This document shows, one piece after another, positions 6,636-14,811 of a stretch of DNA of 28,321 bases; position 1 is the first letter of the stretch, and every line of letters begins with the position of its first letter. Origin of the DNA: an uncultured Collinsella sp. Its GTDB lineage: Bacteria > Actinomycetota > Coriobacteriia > Coriobacteriales > Coriobacteriaceae. The stretch is from the NCBI GenBank assembly GCA_900541245.1, contig UQIS01000034.1, positions 1-28,321 of the forward strand, read 5' to 3'. Both the position numbers and the translations under genes were made by a program. A model generated the notes under the pieces. The model was not told the origin of the DNA and did not search any database. It saw only the letters and a list, made by a program, of their open reading frames with translations.

Positions 6636-7877
6636 TTAGAGGTCCTCGCGCCAGAAGGGCATGCTCATGCAGCGCGGGCCGCCGCGGCCGCGGGAGAGCT
6701 CGGCGGAGGGCACGACGAGAAGGTCCAGGCCCTCCTTGTACAGCACGTCGTTGGTGACGGTGTTGCGGGCGTAGACGCAGATCTTGCCGGGCTCGACGCA
6801 CAGGGTGTTGGAGCCGTCGTTCCACTGCTCGCGGGAGGCCGCGATCGGGTCGCCGCCGCCGCAGGGGATCAGCTTGACCTGGTCGACGCCGGTGGCGTCC
6901 TCCAGGACGTGCTCGAGGGTGTCCTCGATCAGGCGGATGTTCACGTCGCCCGGGTTCTTGCCGGCGGTCAGCTCGTAGACGCGCAGGGTGCCCATGATGG
7001 CGGGGTGGATCGTGAACTTATCGACGTCGATCTGGGTGAAGACCGTGTCGAGGTGCATGAAGGCGCGCGAGACCGGGATATCGAAGGCCAGGATGCGCTC
7101 GACCTTGGAGTCGGAGTTCCAGAAGATGTTCTGGGCCATGACGTCGATCGCGGCGGCCTGGGTGCGCTGGGAGATGCCGACGGCGAGGGTCTTCTCGTTG
7201 ATGTTCAGCACGTCGCCGCCCTCGGTGTGGAACTGGCAGTCGCGGCGGAAGTACAGCGAGACGTCCTTGTAGTCGGGGTGGTACTTGAAGATGTACTTGC
7301 CGTACAGGGTCTCGCGGTTGCGGGTGACCGAGTACATGCGGTTGAGGTTGACGCCCTCGCCGATGACCGCGAACGGGTCGCGGGTGAAGTAGAGGTTGGG
7401 CATCGGGTCGATGATCAGGTCGGACTCGGACTCGGAGTTGACCAGGGAGTCGAGGGTCGTGGACGCCGTGAGGGGCATGTCGATCTCGGACTTGGTCATG
7501 CCGGCCATGGTCTTCTTGACGAACTCGAGGTTGTCCTCGATGGAGTCCAGCTTCTCGCGGACGATCTGCGGCATGTGCTGGCCGCGGATGCCGGCCTCGG
7601 CGATGTACTGGTCGGTGAACTCGGCGCGGGCGCCGGGGACCTGGTCGAACACCTCGGCGACGAGGTTCTCGAGATAGAGGACCTCCACGCCCTGGTCCCT
7701 CAGGATCTGGGCGAAGGTGTCGTGCTCCTGCTGCGCGACCTCCAGGAACGGGACGTCGTCGAACAGGAGTCGCTCGAGCTCGTCGGGCGGCAGGTTGAGG
7801 AGCTCGTCGCCGGGACGGTGCAGGCAGACCTTCCTGAGCTTGCCGATCTCGGAAGGCACGTGCAGACCTTTCGTCAT
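6636..7877 (-). CDS. arcA: Arginine deiminase, copy 2
   Basis: The 413-residue product is identical to that of 3548-4789, with the same catalytic residues (D167, E219, H275, D277, C403) and the same upstream SD. Here it is followed not by arcB but, after a hairpin, by an aminotransferase gene. Its own promoter region is part of the duplicated block, so both copies should respond to any regulator binding within 148 bases of the start; sites further upstream differ (8026-8370 against 4938-5270). It is either a gene-dosage duplicate or a copy kept identical by conversion. Short-read assembly could also mishandle such a repeat. Confidence 0.96.
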   Translation of the reverse strand: MTKGLHVPSEIGKLRKVCLHRPGDELLNLPPDELERLLFDDVPFLEVAQQEHDTFAQILRDQGVEVLYLENLVAEVFDQVPGARAEFTDQYIAEAGIRGQHMPQIVREKLDSIEDNLEFVKKTMAGMTKSEIDMPLTASTTLDSLVNSESESDLIIDPMPNLYFTRDPFAVIGEGVNLNRMYSVTRNRETLYGKYIFKYHPDYKDVSLYFRRDCQFHTEGGDVLNINEKTLAVGISQRTQAAAIDVMAQNIFWNSDSKVERILAFDIPVSRAFMHLDTVFTQIDVDKFTIHPAIMGTLRVYELTAGKNPGDVNIRLIEDTLEHVLEDATGVDQVKLIPCGGGDPIAASREQWNDGSNTLCVEPGKICVYARNTVTNDVLYKEGLDLLVVPSAELSRGRGGPRCMSMPFWREDL

Positions 7878-7959
7878 GGCCTCCTACCTTTCTTTCGGGC
7901 CCTTGTCAGGGCCGATTCGTTAGCGCCCCTCCGTGTGAGGCGTTATTGCTGACGACATA

Positions 7960-7988
7960 TTTATATCCAAAATCAGCTCATACTTCCA
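7960..7988 (-). promoter_or_regulatory. Candidate arcA2 promoter
   Basis: This is the exact duplicate of the arcA1 candidate: minus-strand TATAAA (complement of 7960-7965) 17 bases after TGGAAG (complement of 7983-7988). It has the same low certainty. Confidence 0.35.
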
Positions 7989-7998
7989 CCTTGCCCCC

Positions 7999-8025
7999 GA
8001 ACGGTTTTTTATAGGGGGTGAACGG
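7999..8025 (-). promoter_or_regulatory. Two CCGTTC motifs 21 bases apart upstream of arcA2
   Basis: GAACGG at 7999-8004 and 8020-8025 duplicates the pair before arcA1. In this copy the outer motif extends to ATACCGTTCACCCC on the minus strand, closer to the 5186 and 8331 sites than the arcA1 copy. The duplicated block ends exactly at this motif. Confidence 0.4.
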
Positions 8026-8427
8026 TATATCGCATGAGATTCCCCCATAATGTACTTCGGCGTTCTAAAGTAACTTTTCTAAGGTAAACGCTCTTTTTTC
8101 CTAAAAACTATTTGCAATTGCATCTCTAAACTTTTGATTCAGAATTGCATAGCTAAATCGGTTTTATGTATATAAATGATGTTTGTTTACGTTTCCGCCT
8201 GCATTCAATGATATTCAGCTATCCATCATTCTTATTCACACTTACGTACCAGTTGAGTGAGGATATAGACCGCTTGCAGACGAGCAGGGCGTCAGTCCTA
8301 TGACTTGTCAGCGTAAGAAGTAGGTAAAGATACCGTTCACGCGATACGTCCGTGCCAGCGATCGACTAAATTGAGACAATAGTGAAAAGTGTTAGGCTAC
8401 CGTCCCCTACGGGGACTGAACGGACAG
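8026..8427. other. AT-rich divergent spacer between arcA2 and ppk
   Basis: There is no gene. The part next to arcA2 (8026-8250) is AT-rich, like the arcA1 upstream spacer, yet unrelated in detail. It holds two AATTGCAT sites 27 bases apart (8116-8123, 8143-8150), the first inside the perfect palindrome TGCAATTGCA (8113-8122), and GATACCGTTCAC at 8329-8340. The right end carries the ppk promoter and a small GTCCCC/GGGGAC hairpin at 8403-8417. Confidence 0.5.
8371..8398 (+). promoter_or_regulatory. Candidate ppk promoter
   Basis: TTGAGA (8371-8376) and TAGGCT (8393-8398) are 16 bases apart, an acceptable sigma-70 type pair for a GC-rich actinobacterium. A start near 8405 would give a leader of about 23 bases to the ATG at 8428. 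This argues against translation starting at the upstream in-frame ATG at 8389. Confidence 0.5.
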
Positions 8428-11007
8428 ATGCATATGCCGAGCAAAATCGAAAAGAAGCAAGCCGCTGCAAAGCTGCGCAAGCCGCCGCGCGACTTCTCGT
8501 ACACGCAAAACCGAGAGCTTAGCTGGCTGCGCTTTGACAACCGCGTGCTTGACGAAGCCTTCGATGAGACCGTTCCGCTGTTCGAGCGTCTAAAGTTCGT
8601 GTCGATTTTCGAGTCTAATCTCGACGAGTTTCTCATGGTGCGCGTGGGCGGCCTGTCCGATCTGGCAGAGCTCAAAAAACAGCCCGTCGACAACAAGAGC
8701 AATATGACCGCCTCCGAACAGGTCGATGCTGTCATGGCCGAAATGCCCGGGCTCCTTACCCGTTGGGAGTCCATCTTTAAGAGCATCGAGGGCAAGCTCG
8801 ACACCTTGGGCGTTCACCGCGCCCGCATCGATTCGCTTACGCCCGAGGAGCGCACCTTTGTAACCCGCTACTTCCAGGCCTACGTGTCGCCGGTCATCTC
8901 GCCGCTGGTCATCGATCCGCGCCACCCCTTCCCCAACCTGCGCAACGGCGCGCTCTATCTGGCCTGTGGTCTGGACGGCGCCACCGACGAGGAGAGCCTG
9001 CTGGGCCTTATCGAAATCCCCGCCTCGATGCACCGCGTGGTCGAGATTCCCTCGCCCACCGGCACCTACTCCTACATCTTGCTCGAGGACGTCATCCTCG
9101 CCTGCCTGGACAGCTGCTTTGGCTCCTATAAGCCGCTGGATCGTGCGCTGATCCGCGTCACCCGCAACGCCGACATCGATCCGGACGGCGAGGGCGTCGA
9201 AGAGGAAGAGGACTACCGCCAGCACATGAAGCGCATCCTCAAGAAGCGCCTGCGTCTGCAGCCGGTAGTGCTCGCGGTCTCGGGGTCGCTCGAGAAGGCA
9301 ACGCTCAAGACTATCCGCAAGGCGCTCGAGCTTTCGCGCCGCTCTGTCTTTACCTGCGATATCCCGCTCGACCTGGGCTACGTCTTTGGCATTGAGGGCA
9401 AGATTCCCGAGCACCTGCGCAACGAGCTGCTCTTTACGCCGTTTAGGCCGCAGCCCAATCCCACCATCGACATGACCCGCTCCATCCGCGAACAGGTGCT
9501 GCAAGGCGACAAGCTGCTCTTTTATCCCTACGAGGCCATGAACCCCTTCCTGGATCTGGTGCACGAGGCCGCCTACGACCCCGAGTGCATCTCGCTGCGC
9601 ATCACGCTCTACCGCGTGGCCAAGCAGAGCCGCCTGTGCGAGTCACTGATCGATGCTGCCGAGAACGGCAAAGAGGTCACGGTGCTCATGGAACTTCGTG
9701 CCCGCTTTGACGAGCAGAACAACATCGAGTGGGCCGAGCGTCTGGAAGAGGCGGGCTGCACCGTCATCTATGGTTCCGAGGGCTTTAAATGCCACTCAAA
9801 GATCTGCCAGCTCACCTATCGCGAGGGTATGGCGCTCACCCGCCTCACGCTTTTGGGCACCGGCAACTTTAACGAGAAGACGGCCAAGCTCTACAGCGAC
9901 TTTATGCTCATGACCGCCCATCCCGGCATCGGCGAGGACGCCAACCTGTTCTTCCGCAACCTGTCGCTGGGCAATCTGCGCGGCGATTACCGCTTCCTGG
10001 GCGTGGCGCCCGTAGGCCTGAAGCCGCTCATCATGCGCGGCCTAGATCGCGAGATCCAGCGCGCCCTCGCTGGCGAGCCCGCCCGTGTGTTCTTTAAGCT
10101 CAACTCGCTCACCGACCGCGAGGTCATCGACAAAATCGCCGAGGCATCGTGTGCCGGCGTGCGCGTGGACATGATCATCCGCGGCATCTCGTGCCTCAAG
10201 CCCGGTGTTCCGGGCAAGACCGAGAACGTGCATGTCCGCTCCATCGTCGGACGCTTTTTGGAGCACGCCCGTGTTTACGCTTTTGGCGTGGACTCGGACA
10301 TGATTTACCTGAGCTCGGCAGACATGATGACGCGCAACACCGAGCACCGCGTGGAGATTGCCTTCCCCGTGCTCGACCCCACCTGCCGCGCCCTAGTGCA
10401 CGAGTACATGGGCATGCAGCTGCGCGACAACGTGAAGGCCCGCAGCCTCACGAGCGACGGCACCTGGGTCCCCGTGGAGCGTGCAGAGGGTGAGAAACCC
10501 TTCAACTCGCAGGAAGCCCTGCTGGAGCGTGCCTATCGCAACGCCGAGGCCGCCGCGCAGCAGCGCGCACAGGAGAAGGAATGTGTGGCCGAGGAGGCCA
10601 TTCAGGCCGAGGTTGAACACGGGGCAGCTGCCAAACCGGAAGCGGTTGCAGCTCCCCCGGTGAATGAGCCCGAGGCTGCCGCAGAGCCCGCCGTGGAGAA
10701 AGCGCCCGAGCCCGCTACTGCGACTCCGGAGCCCGCCGCCGAGGCAAAGCCCGCCCCTGCTCCTGAGCCGCAGCCGGCCACACCCAAGGTCCAAGAGGTC
10801 CAGGCGACCGTCATTGAGCCCGAGCCTGCACCTGCACCTCAGCCCGATCCGCAGGTCATCAAGCCCGCACCCGAGACGAGCGCCCGTCGCGATAAGCCCG
10901 CCGGCAAGACCAAGGCCATCGAGCGCCATCGCCCCGGCCGCGTGCGCATGGGCCTGGGTCTGATCGGCCTGGGTCTTAAGACGCTCATTACCGGCAAGAC
11001 GAAATAG
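8428..11007 (+). CDS. ppk: Polyphosphate kinase 1 with a long Ala/Pro/Glu-rich C-terminal tail
   Basis: The enzyme polymerises the gamma-phosphate of ATP into polyphosphate and works in reverse. The 859-residue protein begins like PPK1 (YTQNRELSWLRFDNRVLDEA), then IFESNLDEFLMVRVGGL. The autophosphorylated histidine is H456 in FKCHSKI; the second conserved histidine is H613 in GRFLEHARVY. The catalytic part ends near residue 690, normal for PPK1. Beyond it come about 150 residues rich in Ala, Pro and Glu, then a basic, hydrophobic end (RHRPGRVRMGLGLIGLGLKTL). ATGs at 8428 and 8434 are both possible; no strong SD is visible. The upstream ATG at 8389 falls within the putative -10. It stands alone between a divergent arcA and its own terminator. 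Confidence 0.95.
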   Translation: MHMPSKIEKKQAAAKLRKPPRDFSYTQNRELSWLRFDNRVLDEAFDETVPLFERLKFVSIFESNLDEFLMVRVGGLSDLAELKKQPVDNKSNMTASEQVDAVMAEMPGLLTRWESIFKSIEGKLDTLGVHRARIDSLTPEERTFVTRYFQAYVSPVISPLVIDPRHPFPNLRNGALYLACGLDGATDEESLLGLIEIPASMHRVVEIPSPTGTYSYILLEDVILACLDSCFGSYKPLDRALIRVTRNADIDPDGEGVEEEEDYRQHMKRILKKRLRLQPVVLAVSGSLEKATLKTIRKALELSRRSVFTCDIPLDLGYVFGIEGKIPEHLRNELLFTPFRPQPNPTIDMTRSIREQVLQGDKLLFYPYEAMNPFLDLVHEAAYDPECISLRITLYRVAKQSRLCESLIDAAENGKEVTVLMELRARFDEQNNIEWAERLEEAGCTVIYGSEGFKCHSKICQLTYREGMALTRLTLLGTGNFNEKTAKLYSDFMLMTAHPGIGEDANLFFRNLSLGNLRGDYRFLGVAPVGLKPLIMRGLDREIQRALAGEPARVFFKLNSLTDREVIDKIAEASCAGVRVDMIIRGISCLKPGVPGKTENVHVRSIVGRFLEHARVYAFGVDSDMIYLSSADMMTRNTEHRVEIAFPVLDPTCRALVHEYMGMQLRDNVKARSLTSDGTWVPVERAEGEKPFNSQEALLERAYRNAEAAAQQRAQEKECVAEEAIQAEVEHGAAAKPEAVAAPPVNEPEAAAEPAVEKAPEPATATPEPAAEAKPAPAPEPQPATPKVQEVQATVIEPEPAPAPQPDPQVIKPAPETSARRDKPAGKTKAIERHRPGRVRMGLGLIGLGLKTLITGKTK

Positions 11008-11031
11008 TCGTTTGTAGAAGCAGTTTGTAGA

Positions 11032-11074
11032 AGCGCCCCGCATTTGAGGAAAGCCTCGGATGCGGGGCGCTTTT
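11032..11074 (+). terminator. ppk terminator
   Basis: AGCGCCCCGCAT (11032-11043) pairs perfectly with ATGCGGGGCGCT (11060-11071), and T residues follow. The loop has a small inner stem (TGAGG/CCTCG). Just before it a 13-base tandem repeat (gtttgtagaagc twice, 11010-11034) follows the ppk stop. Confidence 0.85.
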
Positions 11075-11120
11075 CCCTGCTACCATGGTGCGAACAACAA
11101 CGCGAATGACAGGCAGGAAT

Positions 11121-12434
11121 ATGAAGCTCACTATAGAATCGATGACCTACGGCGCCGACGGGCTGGCGCACGCCGACAACGGCAAGGCCGTCTTTGTGCA
11201 GGGCGCCGTGGCAGGCGACACCGTCGAGGCCGAGGTCGTACAGGACGGCAAGTCGTTCATGCGTGCCCGCACCACCGAGATTCTGGAGCCAAGCCCCGAT
11301 CGCATTCAGTCTCCCTGCCCCTTCGTGGGCATCTGCGGCGGCTGCTCGTGGGGCAATCTCTCACGCACGGCACAGCTCGCCGCCAAGGAGCAAAATCTGC
11401 GCTCCACGCTCGAGCGTATCGGCAAGTTCAGCCCCGATCAAGTCGATGAACTGGTGCAACCCATCCGCCACACCAAGGATGATTGGGGCTACCGCAATAA
11501 AATCGAACTCGAGCCGACCGTTGTAAACGGCCGCGTGCGTCTTGGCATGCACGGTGTCGATCCTCGCAAGATCGTGACCGTCGATTCGTGCCCGTTGTTC
11601 GACAAACGCTTCCCCAAGGCACTCAAATCGGTCGTCGGCGCGCTCAATTATCTGAGCGGCAGCCACGACCTGGGCCTTGAGCGCGTGGGCATTCGCGCCT
11701 CGCGTCGCACCAAGGCACTCGAGGTGGCGCTCTGGACGCCTACGGGCTCTTTCCCGCGCTCGCAAGTCTCGCGCGTGTTGGCAGACGCCGCGCACCCCAC
11801 AAGTGTCGTACGTGTGATGAGCAAGGGCGAAAAGAAGGCCCGCCGTGTTTCCAAGGTCGAAATGCTCGCCGGAGAGGGCTCATGGACCGAGAATATCGCC
11901 GAGGGTCAGATGCGCTTGTCTGCCCCGTCTTTTTTCCAGGTCAACACCAAGGGTGCCGAGATTTTGATCGAGCTTGTCATGGAAACGCTCGATCCGCAGG
12001 AAGACGAGCTTGCCGTGGACCTGTACTGCGGTGCCGGCACCTTTACCCTGCCGCTCGCCCGCCGCTGCGACTTTGTCGCCGCCGTCGCGGCCTACGGCCC
12101 CGCCGTGCGCGACCTGCGCCGTAACCTGGAGATCAACAAGCTTGATAACGTCGACGTCATTGGCGGAGACGCGGTGCGCGAGTTCCCCGACCAGGATGCC
12201 GACGTCTTGGTGGTCGACCCGCCGCGCGCAGGCCTCGCCCCCGAAGCGATCGACCTTATCGCCAGCACGAGTGCCCACGATGTCGCCTACGTGAGCTGCG
12301 ACCCGGCCACCCTGGCGCGCGATCTCAAACGCTTTGTCGAAGAAGGCACCTTCTCCCCCGTAAAGATCACGCCAGTCGACCTGTTCCCACAAACCTTCCA
12401 CTGCGAGACCGTCGTCCACCTTAGGCGCAACTAG
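11121..12434 (+). CDS. RlmD/TrmA-family RNA (uracil-5-)-methyltransferase
   Basis: This 437-residue SAM-dependent methyltransferase puts a methyl group on C5 of a uridine in rRNA or tRNA. It has an N-terminal TRAM-like domain (residues 1-57), then the four cysteines expected for a 4Fe-4S cluster (C66, C72, C75, C157). The SAM-binding segment is DLYCGAGTFTLPLA, followed by VDPPRAGL, the nucleophile C393 in YVSCDPATLARD and the C-terminal general-base region FHCETVVHL. AGG-rich sequence immediately before the ATG at 11121 supports this start; the in-frame ATG at 11085 overlaps a TACCAT that may be its -10. The target base (as with RlmD, RlmCD or TrmFO-independent enzymes) cannot be assigned. 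It starts after the ppk terminator and ends before the DJ-1 gene. Confidence 0.92.
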   Translation: MKLTIESMTYGADGLAHADNGKAVFVQGAVAGDTVEAEVVQDGKSFMRARTTEILEPSPDRIQSPCPFVGICGGCSWGNLSRTAQLAAKEQNLRSTLERIGKFSPDQVDELVQPIRHTKDDWGYRNKIELEPTVVNGRVRLGMHGVDPRKIVTVDSCPLFDKRFPKALKSVVGALNYLSGSHDLGLERVGIRASRRTKALEVALWTPTGSFPRSQVSRVLADAAHPTSVVRVMSKGEKKARRVSKVEMLAGEGSWTENIAEGQMRLSAPSFFQVNTKGAEILIELVMETLDPQEDELAVDLYCGAGTFTLPLARRCDFVAAVAAYGPAVRDLRRNLEINKLDNVDVIGGDAVREFPDQDADVLVVDPPRAGLAPEAIDLIASTSAHDVAYVSCDPATLARDLKRFVEEGTFSPVKITPVDLFPQTFHCETVVHLRRN

Positions 12435-12540
12435 CCACTTAATCATTGCTCAGAAAAATCATTGGGAAATCGAGCGTGGCAAGCGGAGGTCTTCGGGGTA
12501 TAAGACGGCTAATTGTATGCCGCCTATGAAAGGAACCCTC

Positions 12541-13083
12541 ATGCCCAGCGTTGCCGTTCTCGCCGCCGATGGCTTTGAAACTATTGAGTGCTTGACCATG
12601 GTCGATGTCATGCGTCGCGGCGGCGTGCGTGCCACGCTCGTCTCGATTATGCCCACGCGTGAGGTCGTAAGCTCGCTGCAGATCCCCGTGACCTGCGATG
12701 CGCTCTTTGATGAGATCAACTTTGACGAGTACGACTGCGTCGTGCTGCCCGGCGGCCTACCCGGTGCCACCAACCTGCGCGCCGATCAGCGCGTCTGCGA
12801 CGTGGTCTGCGAGTTCGCCGCGACCAAGCACGTCGCCGCCATCTGCGCCGCCCCGTTTATCCTGGGCGAGCTCGACCTGCTCGAGGGGCGCCACGCCACG
12901 TGCTTCCCTGGCTTTGAGAAAAGCTTCCCCGAAGGCGCCTATACCGGCGAGAAGGTTACGCAAGACGGCAACATCATCACCGCTAGCGGCATGGCCCAGT
13001 CGCTCCCCTTTGCGCTTGAGCTGCTGCGCACGCTCGCCGGCGACAAGGCCGTCGAGAAAGTCGCCGAGGGCATTCAGCTATGA
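12541..13083 (+). CDS. DJ-1/PfpI family protein
   Basis: This 180-residue protein has the flavodoxin-like DJ-1 fold. The reactive cysteine is C102 in AAICAAP and the conserved glutamate is E16 in GFETIECLTMVDVMRRGG, which lines up with E18 of DJ-1. VLPGGLPGA (68-76) is the usual oxyanion-side loop. Members act as glyoxalase/deglycase-like or redox-stress proteins or as chaperones; in this organism the role is unknown. AAAGGAA six bases before the ATG at 12541 defines the start, preferred over an in-frame ATG at 12517. The stop codon overlaps the Maf start by four bases (ATGA), so the two are translationally coupled. Confidence 0.9.
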   Translation: MPSVAVLAADGFETIECLTMVDVMRRGGVRATLVSIMPTREVVSSLQIPVTCDALFDEINFDEYDCVVLPGGLPGATNLRADQRVCDVVCEFAATKHVAAICAAPFILGELDLLEGRHATCFPGFEKSFPEGAYTGEKVTQDGNIITASGMAQSLPFALELLRTLAGDKAVEKVAEGIQL

Positions 13084-13661
13084 TTTTGGCTTCGCAATCA
13101 CCGCGCCGCATCGAGTTGATGCGCGAGGCGGACTATGACATTCGCATCATTCCTGCCGATATCGACGAAACGCCGTTTGATGGCGAGGCCCCGCTTACGC
13201 TCGTTGAACGCTTAGCACGCGCAAAAGCCGCCGCCGTTGCCGCCGAGCATGCCGAGCCCAATGAGCTAACGGTCGCGGCCGACACCATCGTCACCTTTGA
13301 CGGCAAGATTCTGGGCAAGCCGGCAACCGAGGACGAGGCGCGCACTATGCTCCGTGAGCTTTCGGGCCGCACGCACCAGGTCGCAACCGGCGTCTGCATC
13401 GTTAAGGCAGGCGATACGGCCGCCCCGCATGCCGCCGAAAGCCTGTCCTTTGTCGATGTGACCGACGTGACGTTCTACGAGCTCACCGACGAGCAGATCG
13501 AGCACTACGTCGCCTCGGGTGAGCCCATGGACAAGGCCGGCGCCTACGGCATTCAGGGCACAGGAGGACGCATGCTCGTGCACGATATTTCGGGCGACTT
13601 CTATAACGTGGTGGGCCTACCCATCGCCCGCGTCGCGCGCGCGATTCAAAAACTCTCGTAA
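13080..13661 (+). CDS. maf: Maf-family nucleoside triphosphate pyrophosphatase
   Basis: This full-length 193-residue Maf protein hydrolyses nucleoside triphosphates (family members favour dTTP/UTP or modified pyrimidines) to the monophosphate plus pyrophosphate, cleaning the pool of non-canonical nucleotides. Visible motifs are the N-terminal ASQSPRRIEL (4-13), AADTIV (about 62-67), GKPATEDEARTML and the C-terminal AGAYGIQGTGG and DFYNVVGLPI. The start overlaps the end of the DJ-1-type gene in an ATGA junction, so its expression depends on that gene. Pairing a nucleotide-sanitation enzyme with a DJ-1 protein suggests a damage-control unit, which is inference. Confidence 0.95.
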   Translation: MILASQSPRRIELMREADYDIRIIPADIDETPFDGEAPLTLVERLARAKAAAVAAEHAEPNELTVAADTIVTFDGKILGKPATEDEARTMLRELSGRTHQVATGVCIVKAGDTAAPHAAESLSFVDVTDVTFYELTDEQIEHYVASGEPMDKAGAYGIQGTGGRMLVHDISGDFYNVVGLPIARVARAIQKLS

Positions 13662-13762
13662 TTGCATCTGGCGCTGGGTATCCCCCGGCGCCTACAATTT
13701 TGGCGTACCGTACGGATCCCGACCGGGCACAAGGCGCGGCGGAAAACCGATAGGAGTTAAAC

Positions 13763-14764
13763 ATGGATACACTGCTCGAGGCCATTGACGTCTGCGATGT
13801 CGATGGCTTTTGCTATGGCAACTATACGGACGAGGAGGCCGGCACCGGTTGCACCGTAATCGTGGCACCCGAGGGCGCCACCGGCGGCGTTGACGTTCGC
13901 GGCGGTGCTCCAGCATCGCGCGAAACCGACCTGCTGCGACCCGAGAACACCGTCGACAAGGTCCACGCCGTCTGCCTTTCGGGTGGATCGGCCTTTGGCC
14001 TCGAGGCTGCAAGCGGCGTCGCTCGCGAGCTTGAGAGCCGCGGCATCGGCCTTCCCGTCGGCCCCACGCAGGTGCCTATCGTGTGCTCCAGCTGTATCTT
14101 CGACCTCGCCTTTGGTAACCCCACCGTGCGCCCCGACGTTGAGGCCGGCATCGCCGCCGTGCGCGAAGCACTCGACCACACCCCCACCAAGCTCGAACAG
14201 GGCAACGTAGGCGCCGGCACGGGCGCTACCGTGGGTAAGCTCATGGGGCCTGCCACCTGCATGAAGGCCGGCCTTGGAGCTGCCGCCGTGGCACTCGGCC
14301 CCATCAAGGTGGGCGCCGTGGTCTCGGTCAACGCCTGCGGCAACGTTGTCGACCCCTTCACCGGCGAGTGGGTCGCCGGCATGCGCGCCGCAGCCGATAG
14401 CGACCAGATCGTCGACATGGAACTCGCAGCCTTTGCCGCCGCCGGATCCATGCAGATGCCGCTCGACCGCACCAACACCACCATCAGCTGCATCGTCACC
14501 AACGTGGAACTCACTAAGGCACAAGCCACCAAGGTCTCCCAGATGGCCGCAGACGCCTACGCACACGCCATCCGCCCCACACACACCACCAACGACGGCG
14601 CCCCCATCTACACCCTCGCCAGCGGCAAACTGGGCGCCCCGGCAAGCGCCGCCGTTCCCCTAGACCTGCTGGGCATGCTCGCCGTAAGGGCCCTGGAAAC
14701 CGCCATCGTAAACGGAGCCAAAACCGCCAAAACCTCCCACGGAATCCCAGGTGCTGCGAAGTAA
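13763..14764 (+). CDS. P1 family (DmpA-like) N-terminal nucleophile peptidase
   Basis: This 333-residue protein has the DmpA/P1 peptidase layout: GGSAFGLEAASGVAREL near residue 75, GNVGAGTGATVGKL near 152 and VNACGNVVDPFTGEW near 192. The LDRTNTTISCIV segment near residue 235 resembles the autocleavage region, where a Thr or Ser would become the N-terminal nucleophile; which residue is used here I cannot tell. Such enzymes act as aminopeptidases or beta-peptidyl/D-ester hydrolases. No signal peptide is visible, so it is cytoplasmic. AGGAG lies seven bases before the ATG. It stands alone, 101 bases after maf, with no obvious partner, and converges with the glycosyltransferase gene at 15015-16046. 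Confidence 0.85.
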   Translation: MDTLLEAIDVCDVDGFCYGNYTDEEAGTGCTVIVAPEGATGGVDVRGGAPASRETDLLRPENTVDKVHAVCLSGGSAFGLEAASGVARELESRGIGLPVGPTQVPIVCSSCIFDLAFGNPTVRPDVEAGIAAVREALDHTPTKLEQGNVGAGTGATVGKLMGPATCMKAGLGAAAVALGPIKVGAVVSVNACGNVVDPFTGEWVAGMRAAADSDQIVDMELAAFAAAGSMQMPLDRTNTTISCIVTNVELTKAQATKVSQMAADAYAHAIRPTHTTNDGAPIYTLASGKLGAPASAAVPLDLLGMLAVRALETAIVNGAKTAKTSHGIPGAAK

Positions 14765-14811
14765 TCTCACTCGACCGACTACCAACTAATATTTTTTCAG
14801 CCCAGGCCCCT

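Larger units (their letters stand above)
6635..8025. repeat. Direct repeat copy 2 (arcA plus promoter region)
   Basis: This is the second copy of the 1391-base block at 3547-4937, in the same orientation. Sequence outside the block differs at once: at 6634 against 3546 on the left, and at 8026 against 4938 on the right. The unit from one copy to the next (arcA plus aminotransferase) is 3088 bases. Confidence 0.95.

Noticed and set aside
13662..13762. Terminator or promoter between maf and the P1 peptidase gene
   Set aside because: GGCGCTGGG and CCCCCGGCGCC near 13670-13692 pair only with bulges and lack a U-run; TTGCAT and TACAAT are 25 bases apart, too far for a promoter.
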